64,000 nucleotides of DNA from Rickettsiaceae bacterium (GCA_023301685.1 JALZUG010000013.1:1-64000); one strand, 5' to 3'; counted from the first letter of the stretch, positions 1 through 9,745 are shown. A program made the numbers and translations. Notes: generated by a model not told the origin, from the letters alone.

Positions 1-1079
1 CTGGTATGGGTGGTGGAACTGGAACAGGTGCATCACCAGAGATTGCTAAAATTGCTAAAGAACTCGGGATTTTGACAGTTGGGGTTGTAACAAAACCATT
101 TCTATTCGAAGGAGCTAAACGTATGAAGTTAGCAGATCAGGGTTTAGCTGAACTCCAAAAACATGTCGATACATTGATTGTTATTCCGAATCAAAACTTA
201 TTTAGAATCGCTAATGAAAACACAACATTTCAGGAAGCATTTGAAATGGCAGACGAGGTGCTGCATGCAGGTGTTCGTGGAGTAACTGATTTAATTACTT
301 CTCCTGGTCTTGTAAATCTTGACTTTGCCGATATTGAAACTGTAATGAGTGAGAAAGGAAAAGCAATGATGGGTACTGGAGAAGGTAATGGAGAAGATAG
401 GGCGATTAAGGCTGCTGAATCTGCGATTGCAAACCCTCTTCTTGATCAAAGTTCAATGTGCGGAGCATGTGGTGTACTAATTAACATTACAGGTGGTAAA
501 GATATGACTCTTTACGAAGTAGATAGCGCTGCGAATCGCATTAGAGAAGAAGTTGGTGATAGTGATGCAAATATTATCTTTGGTTCTACATTTAATCCTG
601 AGCTAGAAGGTACTATTAGAGTGTCTGTAGTTGCTACTGGTATCGAACAAAGTGATATGGATTTTGTTAGAAACGAAGAGAAAGTAGTTGAGATAGAGGA
701 GGAAACTAATTTCGAAGAAGAAGTTGAATCTGGAAATATTGAAATTGATAGCCATGAACCACCTTCTTACAATGAATATGAAGAAAAAGTAAAGGAAAGC
801 GAAGCAGAATTGCAAGCAAAACTAGAGCAACTAGCTCGTCAAATGGATTGGAATCAAGCTGAGCAGCTTGCAGCAATGGAAAAGTCTGTAGCGACTGAGC
901 ACAAACAAAAAGCAAAGCCACAATCACTGCTAAAACGTATGTGGAATTCCCTAAAAGCAAGTGATATGCAGCAGGAAGAGAAAGCATCGCATAATCACCA
1001 AGATACAATGCCACCTTCAATTCATGAAGGAAAGTCAGATATACAGGATGTTCCTTCTTTTATGAGAAAAGATAGATAA
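1..1079 (+). CDS. ftsZ: Cell division protein FtsZ (5' end missing)
   Basis: Tubulin-like GTPase that polymerises into the Z-ring at the division site. The gene enters from the left edge already in frame; the first visible residues contain the tubulin/FtsZ signature GGGTGTG (bases 9-29), so about 100 N-terminal residues lie outside the window. The GTPase core continues to about base 640. It is followed by a long acidic/charged, Glu- and Lys-rich linker (about 660-1020) and a C-terminal conserved peptide, DVPSFMRK, next to the stop, the site that binds FtsA/ZipA-type partners in the family. The ATG at base 6 is internal and not the start. The rest of the division cluster seen here (mraZ-rsmH-ftsL-ftsI) lies about 60 kb away, so the dcw cluster is broken up. 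Identification is certain. Confidence 0.97.
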   Translation, partial: GMGGGTGTGASPEIAKIAKELGILTVGVVTKPFLFEGAKRMKLADQGLAELQKHVDTLIVIPNQNLFRIANENTTFQEAFEMADEVLHAGVRGVTDLITSPGLVNLDFADIETVMSEKGKAMMGTGEGNGEDRAIKAAESAIANPLLDQSSMCGACGVLINITGGKDMTLYEVDSAANRIREEVGDSDANIIFGSTFNPELEGTIRVSVVATGIEQSDMDFVRNEEKVVEIEEETNFEEEVESGNIEIDSHEPPSYNEYEEKVKESEAELQAKLEQLARQMDWNQAEQLAAMEKSVATEHKQKAKPQSLLKRMWNSLKASDMQQEEKASHNHQDTMPPSIHEGKSDIQDVPSFMRKDR

Positions 1080-1135
1080 GTATATAATGAAGTGATTGAG
1101 ATTTAATATATCTATTAGTCGAGTTGTTCATTTTA

Positions 1136-1236
1136 GTCACAGCGAGCGAAGCGCGGCTATCTATTGGTTTAACGTACTATATAGTGGAATATTAACATTG
1201 ATAGATTACCACGTCGATTTTTTCCTCACAAGTGAC
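1136..1236. repeat. Dispersed palindromic intergenic element, copy 1
   Basis: Between ftsZ and the convergent carbonic anhydrase gene. It begins GTCACAGCGAGCGAAGCGCGG and ends with AGATTACC...AAGTGAC, so the outer ends are inverted and complementary (GTCAC/GTGAC). The left half matches the core found in at least six other intergenic regions of this window. An open reading frame crossing it on the plus strand has no recognisable product and is not annotated. Confidence 0.75.
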
Positions 1237-1274
1237 GATTTACTTCTAGATAATGAGTCATTAAAGAGGTTATT

Positions 1275-1928
1275 TTACCTAGTGAAAAAATCACTATCTA
1301 AGATGTTCAAGTTTTTAATATGCTTCTTGTATAAATCTTTTACAATTTCAGAATTGTTTTCTCCGTTGATACTGGTCAGAACTACTTTTCCACTGCCAAA
1401 ACCAAATTCGTTCTTAAAGTCATAAATTGCACCAAGGATTGTTAGTTCACCATTCGCTACTTTATCATCATATTTGGATAATGCTTTTTCTACTTGATAA
1501 TTTATATTTTCAACAATAGCTTTACCCATTGATTTGGATTTAAGGTTCATTGTGCTAAGTTCTTTGTCAATTGCCTCAATATTGGTTTTTACATTCTTTA
1601 TAACACATTCAACGGCGCCACATCCTGAATGTCCAACAATTAATAAAAATGGAGTTTTCAATATTCTTACACCAAAATCAATAGACCCTTCACATGTATG
1701 AATTTGGTTCCCAATGTTTCTAATAGCAAAGACGCCATTTTGTGGAGTTTTGTCAAATGATTCCATTTGTACTCTTGAATCAGAGCACTTTAAAATTGTG
1801 AGATAAGGGTTTTGAGTTTGTTTAAACCTTTCAAAAAATTTATCACTATGTATTTCAGAAAATTCTGCATTTGTATCAAATAGTTTTTTTAAAAAGTTTA
1901 GAGTTTTGGTTGTGGTTGGTAGAGACAT
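1275..1928 (-). CDS. Beta-class carbonic anhydrase
   Basis: Interconverts CO2 and bicarbonate in the cytoplasm, supplying bicarbonate for carboxylations and helping pH balance. The 217-residue protein shows the beta-family zinc site: Cys48 and the Asp50/Arg52 pair in CSDSR, then His100 and Cys103 in HSGCG. Length fits the family (about 200-220). It lies 14 bp downstream of ubiG on the same strand, so it is probably the second gene of a two-gene transcript, and its stop faces the end of ftsZ across a palindromic repeat. A SulP-type transporter is not adjacent, so a link to bicarbonate uptake cannot be argued from context. The family call is secure; its precise physiological role is not. Confidence 0.93.
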   Translation of the reverse strand: MSLPTTTKTLNFLKKLFDTNAEFSEIHSDKFFERFKQTQNPYLTILKCSDSRVQMESFDKTPQNGVFAIRNIGNQIHTCEGSIDFGVRILKTPFLLIVGHSGCGAVECVIKNVKTNIEAIDKELSTMNLKSKSMGKAIVENINYQVEKALSKYDDKVANGELTILGAIYDFKNEFGFGSGKVVLTSINGENNSEIVKDLYKKHIKNLNILDSDFFTR

Positions 1929-1942
1929 AGATCTAAATATGT

Positions 1943-2692
1943 TTACTTTATAGATGGGTTTTTAAATACGGCAAAATAGTTTACATCTACATTATCTGTC
2001 AACTGCCAAATTTTATTTGGTAGAGATAATTTAAGACCTTTTAATTCAGATAAGCTAAGCGGTGTATCTTTTAGCATTGAAACAAGCTCGGAAGGTTTTA
2101 CAAATTTAGAATGTTTATGGGTGTTTTTTGGTACCCAGCCAAGTATATACTCGGCTATAATTATTGCTTGAGCAAATGACTTCAAAGTACGATTAATTGT
2201 AGAAAATATTAAGATGCCATCTTGTTTTACTAGTTTACTAATATTTTGAGCGAATTCTATTGGGTGTGCAACGTGCTCAATAACTTCCAAACATAATACG
2301 GCATCATATTTTGCTTTATGCATTGGAGCATAATCTTCTACAGTGCTATTTATATATTTAATGTTTAGCTTATGTTCTTTTGCGTAGGTAGTTGCTGCTT
2401 TAGTATTATGTTCATTAGCATCAATACCAGTGATATCAGCACCAAATTCATGCATTGGTTTACAAACTAATCCCCCACCACTTCCAACATCAAGTATTTT
2501 GATATGTTTTAGTGGTTTTATAGATGAGCTTGTAATATTGAAATGTTTTAAAATTACGGATTTTATATACTCGATACGTACAGGATTTATTTCATGAAGA
2601 GCTTTAAACTCACCATTTAAATCCCACCATTCCTGGTTTGTTTTGCTGAATTTTTTGAGTTCCTCATCGTCAATTGAAGATACATTATCCAT
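1943..2692 (-). CDS. ubiG: Ubiquinone biosynthesis O-methyltransferase UbiG
   Basis: SAM-dependent methyltransferase doing both O-methylation steps of ubiquinone synthesis. The 249-residue protein has motif I ILDVGSGGG at residues 66-74, the acidic motif II region (GIDANEHN), and the N-terminal WWDLNGEFKALHEINPVR segment typical of UbiG/COQ3. A second ubiquinone gene, coq9, lies at 58.4 kb, so the pathway is scattered. It starts with ATG at 2692 and is transcribed away from lysC across a 147-bp divergent gap. The product should act at the inner membrane face on a prenylated substrate; the polyprenyl synthase that makes the tail is at 13.0 kb. Confidence 0.93.
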   Translation of the reverse strand: MDNVSSIDDEELKKFSKTNQEWWDLNGEFKALHEINPVRIEYIKSVILKHFNITSSSIKPLKHIKILDVGSGGGLVCKPMHEFGADITGIDANEHNTKAATTYAKEHKLNIKYINSTVEDYAPMHKAKYDAVLCLEVIEHVAHPIEFAQNISKLVKQDGILIFSTINRTLKSFAQAIIIAEYILGWVPKNTHKHSKFVKPSELVSMLKDTPLSLSELKGLKLSLPNKIWQLTDNVDVNYFAVFKNPSIK

Positions 2693-2772
2693 AATTAATA
2701 TAAAAATTTAATAGAAGCTAATTTATTAGACTAACTTATTAAATATAGCTAGTCTAGTCTAAAAAATTACAC

Positions 2773-2802
2773 TTGATAAGTTTAGATGTATGATGCTAAT
2801 AT
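2773..2802 (+). promoter_or_regulatory. Candidate sigma-70 promoter for lysC
   Basis: TTGATA (2773-2778) and TAATAT (2797-2802) are 18 bp apart, about 38 bp before the lysC ATG. Upstream at 2729-2762 there is an inverted TTAGACTA...TAGTCTAA arrangement that could be an operator. Prediction by eye only; the background is very AT-rich, so chance matches are common. Confidence 0.3.
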
Positions 2803-2839
2803 TACCCGGTATATTTTCCTATAGTTTAAGTCTTAAATC

Positions 2840-4033
2840 ATGGCAATAATTGTCCAAAAATTTGGTGGAACATCTGTAGCAGATATTAAGCGAATAAAGA
2901 ATGTGGCTACTATTATCAAATCAGAATATATGGCAGGCAATCATGTTGTTGTCATTGTTTCTGCAATGGCTGGTGTTACTAATTCTTTAATTTCTAAATG
3001 TAGTCAAGTTTCAGATCTTGATAGCCTTGAAGCGCTTAGAGAGTACGATGCAGCAATTGCTAGTGGAGAAATAGTGACATCTGCTTTGCTTGCTTTAGAG
3101 CTTCAGAAATTAAAACTAAATGCTAAGTCTATGCAAGGCTGGCAAATTCCTATAAGAACAGATAATGTTCATGGAAATGCACAAGCTATAGATATTCCAT
3201 CTAATTCGCTGAAAAATATTTTAGCAAATGGCGTTATTCCAGTCGTTACTGGTTTTCAAGGAATAGCAAATGGTGGCAATATAACAACTCTTGGAAAAGG
3301 TGGATCAGATACTAGTGCAGCTCTAATTGCTGCATCATTACAAGCAGAAAGATGTGATATATATACAGATGTTGATGGTATTTATTCTGCTGATCCACGA
3401 GTTGTGCATGATGCAAAGAAAATTGATCAAATAGATATAAATGAATTATGCATTCTTTGTTCATCAGGAGCAAAAGTCTTGCATCCACGAGCTGCCCTTG
3501 CGGCAAAGAGATACGGGTTTAAATTGAGAATTTTATCTTCATTTAATATGAATGAAGGAACAATTGTTGAGGAAAAAGAGTCATATATGGAAAAAAGAAA
3601 AGTTACAGCTATTACCTCGAATAAAAATTTACTTAAAATTGATATAAGTCATAAAGAAGCTAATTTATCCGATATATGTAGAGAATTTGCAGATAACTCA
3701 ATTCAAATCGAGCAAATAAATAATATAGATAATTCTAATAGTTATATTATTTCTAATTTATCGGATAAAGCAAAATGTTCTTCGATTTTAGAGAATCTTA
3801 AAAACAATTCAAAAATAGTAAATTATAAGCTAAATGCAAACATTTCTACAGTAACAATTGTAGGATATGGTATAAAGAATGATAGTAGTTTAACCTGGCA
3901 AGTAATTGATATTTTAAATAGTAATAAGATTAAAATAATGTCGTCCCAAGCAGATGATATTAAAATGTCGATTCTAATTAACGATCAAGATAATGAAAAG
4001 GTAATTAAATTATTGCATGGGAGCTTTTGTTGA
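2840..4033 (+). CDS. lysC: Aspartate kinase
   Basis: Phosphorylates aspartate, the first step to diaminopimelate, lysine, threonine and methionine. The 397-residue protein opens with the family signature KFGGTS (residues 7-12), contains the kinase motif GKGGSDTSAA, and ends with two ACT-like regulatory domains (from about residue 255) that diverge from the well-known enzymes, so feedback control may differ. The next enzyme of the pathway, asd, is at 40.9 kb. In a Rickettsiales-type genome the main product is likely to be meso-diaminopimelate for peptidoglycan. kdpB follows after 20 bp, suggesting cotranscription by position although the functions are unrelated. Confidence 0.95.
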   Translation: MAIIVQKFGGTSVADIKRIKNVATIIKSEYMAGNHVVVIVSAMAGVTNSLISKCSQVSDLDSLEALREYDAAIASGEIVTSALLALELQKLKLNAKSMQGWQIPIRTDNVHGNAQAIDIPSNSLKNILANGVIPVVTGFQGIANGGNITTLGKGGSDTSAALIAASLQAERCDIYTDVDGIYSADPRVVHDAKKIDQIDINELCILCSSGAKVLHPRAALAAKRYGFKLRILSSFNMNEGTIVEEKESYMEKRKVTAITSNKNLLKIDISHKEANLSDICREFADNSIQIEQINNIDNSNSYIISNLSDKAKCSSILENLKNNSKIVNYKLNANISTVTIVGYGIKNDSSLTWQVIDILNSNKIKIMSSQADDIKMSILINDQDNEKVIKLLHGSFC

Positions 4034-4053
4034 TTTGTTAGACTAAAAGAATT

Positions 4054-6078
4054 ATGAAAAAAAGGAAAAGCACAAAAATTCATAATATATTTTTCGATGC
4101 TTTGCTTAAGATGCGTCCAAGGCATCTTATTAATAATCCTATGCTTTTTATAGTATTCATTTTTGCCTGTATTGCTACTATATTATTTCTTAAAGAAGTG
4201 AACTTTGCAAATGGTCATATTGGATTATATTTTCAAATGACCTTTTGGATATGGATGACTCTATTTTTTTCGTCATTTGCTGATAGCTACGCTGAATCAA
4301 AAATGCATTATCACGACGAAGATGAAGATAAAGTTAAATCAACAAGTTATATCAAAAAAGTAACAAATATTGATAATGTAAATGATTTTAAGAAAGTAGA
4401 TTATAATGAGGTGAAATCTGGTAATTTAATTCTTCTAAAGAGTGGAGATATAGTTCCCTTTGATGGAAAGATTGTTCGAGGTCGATGCTATGTTAACGAA
4501 ACGGATATTACCGGTGATCTTGAGAGCCAATTTAAAGACTGCAATAATGGTGATATTTTAACTGCTGGAAGTATAATACAAGGTAGTGATTCAGTGGTTT
4601 TAAAAGTAAGTTTTGCCAAAAATGTATCATTTTTTGCACGAGCAGCAAAGAGAATAAAAGGAATTAGCCGAGAGTCTTTACCATCTGAAATTGCTTTACA
4701 AAGATTGATTCTCGGGTTGTCGATATTATTTATGTCCGTAATTTTTACAGTTTGGGTAATTGCAAAATACTCTGGATTTAATATCCCAGCTATATATTTG
4801 ATTGACCTTATTGTGATATTACTCCCAACTACTATATCTGGATTGCAGCATGCAATCATTATCTTTGGTAAAGCTAAGCTCTCAAAACATGGGATTGTAG
4901 TTCATGACTTAGTATCACTTGATAATGTAGTTGATGCAAATATTATTATTTTAGATAAAACTGGGACTTTAACAGTTGGACAAAGGCAAATGACAGATTT
5001 TACATTGCTATCAGAGTTATCTGAAAAAGAGTATTTAGAATATTTGTTTCTATCATCTGTAGAGGATAGAACAATCGAAGGTGAGGGAATAAAAGAGTAT
5101 GCACTTCGGAAATTAACAAAAAAGCCTAAGATAATTGAGCAAGAATATAAATATTTACCCTTTTCAGCATCAAAGCCAATTAGTGGATGTAACTATAAGA
5201 GTACTCATGTTAGAAAGGGTAGTGTGAGTGAGATTTGCAAATATATAGGTAAAAAAGAAAACAAGCTACCTGTTGTGATAAAAGAGTTAATAATATCTAT
5301 TGCAAAATCGCATGGTACACCTCTTTTACTTACAGTAGATAAAGAGATTATTGGTGTGATACATTTGAGAGACCGTTTCAGAAAAGGAGTTCAAAAGCAG
5401 GTGGATCGACTCAATAAGCAAGGTGTAAAAGTAATTATGGTTACAGGCGATAATGAGCAAACAGCCTCATATGTTTCAGAAAAACTAGGTATTGAATCAT
5501 TTCATTTTGATGCAACTCCAGAAAAGAAATTAGAGATAGTCCAGAATTTGCAAGAAGAAGGTTATGTTGTTGCAATGTGCGGTGATGGAATTAATGACTC
5601 TTTAGCGTTAGCTCAATCAGATATTGGTTTTACATTTGAAGGTACTAAAGATTTACACCCGATCATGGCTGGGAATATTATTTCAAAAACTCATGATTTG
5701 TCATCTTTACTTGAGCTTAAGAATACTTGTAAAAAAATGACAGTAAAGCGAGGAGCTTTAACTGTATTTTCTCTGGCTTCTGATATAGCAAAATATTTTG
5801 TTATTGTACCGGCTTTATTTACTACTGCTTTTCCACCGCTATCAATCTTAAATTTTATGAATTTTCATTCTCTTGAGAGTGTAGTTTTGGCATCTGTAAT
5901 GTTTAATTCTCTGGTTATTTTTGTTCTGACTCCCGTTCTTTTTAAAGATTTTAATAAACCAAAAAGTAGATATTCACTTTGGTTAGGGATAGTGTTCTAT
6001 GGAATTGGTGGTCTAATTTCTCCATTTATTTGTATCAAAATTATTGAGATATTTATTTTAAGTGTGGGACTTTTATGA
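4054..6078 (+). CDS. kdpB: Potassium-transporting P-type ATPase subunit B (KdpB-like)
   Basis: KdpB is the ATP-hydrolysing subunit of the KdpFABC high-affinity K+ pump in the inner membrane. The 674-residue protein has the phosphorylation motif DKTGT at 301-305, PTT in the core helix (258-260), TGDN at 464-467, GDGIND at 510-515, the nucleotide-domain KGS motif and the SLASDIAKYF helix of KdpB type. The actuator-domain TGES loop is altered: the sequence reads TGDLES (153-158), so either the Glu is replaced by Asp or two residues are inserted. Family members need that Glu for dephosphorylation. kdpC follows with a 4-base overlap, but kdpA is not next to it: lysC lies directly upstream. Function as a K+ pump therefore depends on a kdpA elsewhere. 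Confidence 0.9.
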   Translation: MKKRKSTKIHNIFFDALLKMRPRHLINNPMLFIVFIFACIATILFLKEVNFANGHIGLYFQMTFWIWMTLFFSSFADSYAESKMHYHDEDEDKVKSTSYIKKVTNIDNVNDFKKVDYNEVKSGNLILLKSGDIVPFDGKIVRGRCYVNETDITGDLESQFKDCNNGDILTAGSIIQGSDSVVLKVSFAKNVSFFARAAKRIKGISRESLPSEIALQRLILGLSILFMSVIFTVWVIAKYSGFNIPAIYLIDLIVILLPTTISGLQHAIIIFGKAKLSKHGIVVHDLVSLDNVVDANIIILDKTGTLTVGQRQMTDFTLLSELSEKEYLEYLFLSSVEDRTIEGEGIKEYALRKLTKKPKIIEQEYKYLPFSASKPISGCNYKSTHVRKGSVSEICKYIGKKENKLPVVIKELIISIAKSHGTPLLLTVDKEIIGVIHLRDRFRKGVQKQVDRLNKQGVKVIMVTGDNEQTASYVSEKLGIESFHFDATPEKKLEIVQNLQEEGYVVAMCGDGINDSLALAQSDIGFTFEGTKDLHPIMAGNIISKTHDLSSLLELKNTCKKMTVKRGALTVFSLASDIAKYFVIVPALFTTAFPPLSILNFMNFHSLESVVLASVMFNSLVIFVLTPVLFKDFNKPKSRYSLWLGIVFYGIGGLISPFICIKIIEIFILSVGLL

Positions 6079-6605
6079 TAAAAAATATTTTCTCTAGCCT
6101 AGCTCTTTACATTGTCTGTCTAGCTTTCATTTGTATTTATTGTGGAGTAGTATACTTCGCTGGTCATATTTTCTGGAAAGATAATGCGAAAGGTAGCCTA
6201 ATACTTGATGATAATAGAAATATTAGAGGGTCAATACTTCTTGCGCAGCAGCTTGGAGGAGAAAAGTATTTTGCTCCTCGAACAAAAGAAAAGTTTGATT
6301 CTAGTTGTGATGTAGCCTTATATAATGACAGTCTCAAGGCAAGTTTACTTGAACGTTATAAAGCGGCAGATAATCCATACGATATATCATCTCTTACACC
6401 TTCTTCTAGTCTTCTAGACCCGTATATAATGAAAAGAGATGCAATAAAGCAAGCAATTCAGATTGCAGAAAATCGTGATATTGATGCTGATACTTTACTA
6501 AGGCTGATAGAAGATAATGCTCTGAATAACTCTGATCCCTTTTTTGAATTAGAGATAGTTAATACTACTATTCTTAATGCCATTCTAGCTGGGTATTCAA
6601 AGTAG
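6075..6605 (+). CDS. kdpC: Potassium-transporting ATPase subunit C (KdpC-like)
   Basis: KdpC is the small single-span subunit that stabilises the Kdp complex. The 176-residue protein has one N-terminal membrane helix (about 7-30), then the family features GSLI, a GS-LLAQQ stretch (RGSILLAQQ), YF..R, and SLLDPYI, which corresponds to the SGLDPHIS motif of classical KdpC. Its ATG overlaps the kdpB stop (ATGA), which implies translational coupling. The sequence is more divergent than kdpB: the Ser-Gly-rich region before the DP motif is reduced to TPSSSLLDP. No kdpDE pair is visible nearby. Confidence 0.85.
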   Translation: MIKNIFSSLALYIVCLAFICIYCGVVYFAGHIFWKDNAKGSLILDDNRNIRGSILLAQQLGGEKYFAPRTKEKFDSSCDVALYNDSLKASLLERYKAADNPYDISSLTPSSSLLDPYIMKRDAIKQAIQIAENRDIDADTLLRLIEDNALNNSDPFFELEIVNTTILNAILAGYSK

Positions 6606-6655
6606 TGAATCTGTATCGCAAGCTAAAGTTAACTATCTAGAATTTAGTGCTTTAG

Positions 6656-6824
6656 GTCAGTGATAGACTGTAGCGAAGAGGCCGCTATGTCTCTTTTGCT
6701 CCTCGCAATGAGAATTAGTTACGATTATAAGCGAAGACTAGTCGTTCAAAACTCTTTGTCACTGCGAGCGCAAGCGCGGCAGTCCAAGCCTACCCGTCAT
6801 TGTGAACGCAAGCGCGGCAGTCCA
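6656..6824. repeat. Dispersed palindromic elements, copies 2a-2c
   Basis: The 293-bp gap after kdpC holds a degraded right half at about 6658-6712 (ending CTCCTCGCAATGAG) and two tandem left-half cores: 6758-6786 (GTCACTGCGAGCGCAAGCGC) and 6796-6824 (GTCATTGTGAACGCAAGCGC), each ending GCAGTCCA. No gene is seen in this gap. Confidence 0.75.
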
Positions 6825-6898
6825 TTATTTTAGATGTTTATAATGTTGGATATTAATAAAAAATTCTGCACTGCTTTCTCTTTTCGCCATTAACAGAA

Positions 6899-8275
6899 TT
6901 ATCTGTGATCTCGAGAGCCACATAAATAAAATAACATGAAGCAAGCAAGGTTTATTGCTGTTCCTACGAAAACTCCTTTGAAGTTTGTTGTTGTAGAAAA
7001 AATAGTTTCCCATCCTATAAAACCTATTGCCCCAGTAAGACAAGAAATAGCAAAAGCTCTTTTGCTAATTACAACATTGAATAGTGCAAATATAAGAGGT
7101 GTTAAGATAACTGGCCCCCAAAATCCTGCAATGAATATGACAAGATCTGCTACGCGGTCAAAGCAAAGAGCAATTATAATTGCTAAGCTACCAATTAGTA
7201 CGTTAATAATTCTAGCTAGGAAAAGCATTCTACTTTGCTGACTAATGTTAAATATTGGTTTTAAAAAGTCTTTTACTAGCGTAATTGAAGTGATATTTAA
7301 ATCAGAATCTGCTGTAGACATTACAGCTGCCAGCAAACCTACTACAACAAAACCCTGAATCCCAACGGGTATTATATGTTCAATTAGTTGAGGGAGAGCT
7401 AAGCTGGCTTTTGCATCAGGGAATATAGCAAATGCTAGCAAACCATTAATTGTAATGAAAACAAGAAAGAATGCATAGATGATGGATTTAATATAAATTG
7501 CTTTTGACGTAGATACATTATTTTTATTTATTAGAGCCCTTTGGATAAAAGTTGGAAACATATTCATGACAGCAAATCCAAGTGCTGCTGAAATTGTAGC
7601 AGTTAATAAATCTGCATTGTTAAATAAAGATACTTTTTCATGTGGGATTGCTTCAATAAAGTTAGATATTCCTAACTGATATATTCCAAAAATAGAAATA
7701 ACTGGTATGGCAAAAAGAATGGCAAAGAATTGTAATTGGTTTGTAAATAATACTGATCTAAACCCTCCAATAGTTGTATATGCTACAACTATTCCATAGC
7801 TTAGTATTACACCGTATATATAGTTTATCTGTAGAATATATTCAAAAATTCTACCACTGACGCTAATTTGTGCAGCAACTAGGCCAACTGATACAAGTAT
7901 AGAAGAGAGCCCAGCAATATATCTGCCTACTGAACCATAATATACATCCATGATATCACCAACGCTTTCAGCGCCATAATGCTTGATTATTCTTGGTATT
8001 ATGTAGTAAGCAATTGCAAGATCAATTGGAATAACTAAAAATAATCCATAGCTGTATGAAATATTATCTGCAAAAGTTTTTTCGGCAATTCCAAATGTTG
8101 TGCCACCTCCAATAGTTGAAGCAAAAATAGTAGCTACCAAAATTAGCTTACTTTTTTGTATTTTACTGCCAGTTGCTCTAGAGAAGTTTTTAAAACCGTC
8201 TTGCCTGGATCTTTGAAAAATACCTATAAAAAGAAGCAGGATAAGATATGAAAAAACAATGATTATATCAATCAT
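6899..8275 (-). CDS. Sodium:solute symporter family transporter
   Basis: Inner-membrane Na+-coupled uptake carrier of the SSS family (proline, pantothenate, sialic acid and related substrates). The 458-residue protein is almost wholly hydrophobic with about 13 predicted helices. It shows the SSS-type start (IVFSYLILLLFIGIF, then a polar NFSRATGSK loop), ASTIGGGTTFG in the helix-1/2 region, and a TADSDLN segment that corresponds to the STADS-type sodium-site motif. It shares 8 bases with the upstream AmpG-like gene, so the two permeases are probably translated from one mRNA. The substrate cannot be told from sequence; proline or another amino acid would be typical of Rickettsiales. Confidence 0.88.
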   Translation of the reverse strand: MIDIIIVFSYLILLLFIGIFQRSRQDGFKNFSRATGSKIQKSKLILVATIFASTIGGGTTFGIAEKTFADNISYSYGLFLVIPIDLAIAYYIIPRIIKHYGAESVGDIMDVYYGSVGRYIAGLSSILVSVGLVAAQISVSGRIFEYILQINYIYGVILSYGIVVAYTTIGGFRSVLFTNQLQFFAILFAIPVISIFGIYQLGISNFIEAIPHEKVSLFNNADLLTATISAALGFAVMNMFPTFIQRALINKNNVSTSKAIYIKSIIYAFFLVFITINGLLAFAIFPDAKASLALPQLIEHIIPVGIQGFVVVGLLAAVMSTADSDLNITSITLVKDFLKPIFNISQQSRMLFLARIINVLIGSLAIIIALCFDRVADLVIFIAGFWGPVILTPLIFALFNVVISKRAFAISCLTGAIGFIGWETIFSTTTNFKGVFVGTAINLACFMLFYLCGSRDHR

Positions 8276-9548
8276 AAGATTCCTGCTCCGTTTTATTATG
8301 AAGCTTTTCTAGATGCAAAATCATTATTAGAGCAGGGACTGTTGCAATGGTTGTAAACAAGAAGAATACTGTCCAACCAAGATTTGCTACCATATAGCCA
8401 GAAAGAGCTGGAAAAATAGAACGAGAGAGACCCATCATAGAGCTAAAGAAAGCATGTTGTGTTGATCTGAACTTGCCATCACATAATGTTGCAATAAATG
8501 CTATATATGCTGTCATTGTGATTCCTCCGCTAATGCTTTCAAAACCAGTAACTATAAACAAAAGATATATGTTTTGTCCATAAATATCTTGTACGACAAA
8601 AAGAATATGTGCAATTGCATGGATTGATCCGAATAGTAATAAACTATCAAAAATACTACGCTTTCTCATAATATAGCTTCCTAAGAGACCACCAATTAAT
8701 GCAGATATTGTTCCAAATAGTTTTCCGGCAGTTGCAATAGTTATAGCTGGGTATCCAATATGAATAAGAAAAGGGTTTATCATCATAGAGATAAAATTAT
8801 CTGGTAGCCTGTATAATACTAGAAAGATAAGAACAAAAATAATATATTTCGGGTTGCCAACAGGTTTTGTAACTTTACTTATTACTGATATCAATTTTTT
8901 GAATTTATTTTTACTTTTGATTGAAATAAGGTCTAAAGAATTGTCTAATTTGAATTGTACTGGCTTGATATCATTTGACAGTAATATCAATAAAATGGGG
9001 AAAATAATTACTATAACACTAAAGAGTTCATATACTAAATTCCAGCTTATATATTGAGAAACAAAAATAGCTCCAGCATTTGATATGACCATGCCTATTC
9101 TATAGCCAAATATGTACATACCTGATATAGCTACTTGATCTTTCTTTTTAACAATTTCTGTCCTAATTCCTCCTAGAGCCGCATCCTGTGATGAGGATAA
9201 AAAAGATACTAGAACTGCAGCGCATGCAATTTTTAGAACGCCATCTGTTGGATTGAATATACTCATTAAATAAATTGAGGCGCTAAGTAGAATTTGAATG
9301 GTAATGACCCAAGAGAGTCTTTGTCCAAAAATCTTATCCAAAATTGGTACTTTAATCACATCAAATATTGGAGCCCAAATGAAATTAAGAGCGTAAGGTA
9401 ATGTAACAATCGCAAAGATACCAATAGTACGAATGTCAGTTTCTTCAATTGCTAGCCAAAAATTTAGTGTATTACCTGTTATCATGAGTGTAAAACCACT
9501 CATCAGTCCCATCAGCCAAACAATTAAAAACTTCTTCTTTGTAAGCAT
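8268..9548 (-). CDS. AmpG-like MFS permease
   Basis: Major facilitator of the AmpG type, which in other bacteria imports anhydromuropeptides released from the cell wall. The 426-residue protein has about 12 membrane helices and the AmpG-like N-terminal pattern: GFTLMITGNTLNFWL, then TIGIFAIVTLPYALNFIWAP..D, and FLSSSQDAALGGIRTE. Rickettsiales genomes usually carry several AmpG paralogues whose substrates are not known, so muropeptide recycling is only one option. It is the first gene of a two-gene minus-strand unit with the SSS transporter and is divergent from tlc. Confidence 0.85.
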   Translation of the reverse strand: MLTKKKFLIVWLMGLMSGFTLMITGNTLNFWLAIEETDIRTIGIFAIVTLPYALNFIWAPIFDVIKVPILDKIFGQRLSWVITIQILLSASIYLMSIFNPTDGVLKIACAAVLVSFLSSSQDAALGGIRTEIVKKKDQVAISGMYIFGYRIGMVISNAGAIFVSQYISWNLVYELFSVIVIIFPILLILLSNDIKPVQFKLDNSLDLISIKSKNKFKKLISVISKVTKPVGNPKYIIFVLIFLVLYRLPDNFISMMINPFLIHIGYPAITIATAGKLFGTISALIGGLLGSYIMRKRSIFDSLLLFGSIHAIAHILFVVQDIYGQNIYLLFIVTGFESISGGITMTAYIAFIATLCDGKFRSTQHAFFSSMMGLSRSIFPALSGYMVANLGWTVFFLFTTIATVPALIMILHLEKLHNKTEQESYD

Positions 9549-9660
9549 TGATAATACGTACTAACTACATTTATTTCTTATCCAGGTTCAAGACAATTAT
9601 CGTAGTATCTTATTTATAGCAGACCTAGTCAATAACAATAGCAGCAATTAAGCTTTTTTA

Positions 9661-9689
9661 TTGACAAGGATTAGTATATGAATTAGAAC
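9661..9689 (+). promoter_or_regulatory. Candidate sigma-70 promoter for tlc
   Basis: A consensus -35 box TTGACA (9661-9666) is followed after 17 bp by TAGAAC (9684-9689, four of six matches to TATAAT). An imperfect dyad GTATTtACAC...GTGaATAC (9696-9718) sits just downstream and could be an operator. Assigned by eye. Confidence 0.45.
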
Positions 9690-9745
9690 TATCAGGTATT
9701 TACACGGCATGTGAATACTGTTTTAAGCAGTTTCAAAATAGATAG

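Noticed and set aside
706-1020. Antisense frames over the ftsZ linker
   Set aside because: They mirror a Glu/Lys-rich coding region; no ribosome site or family match.
1096-1425. 109-codon plus-strand frame after ftsZ
   Set aside because: It runs through the palindromic repeat and antisense over the 3' end of the carbonic anhydrase gene.
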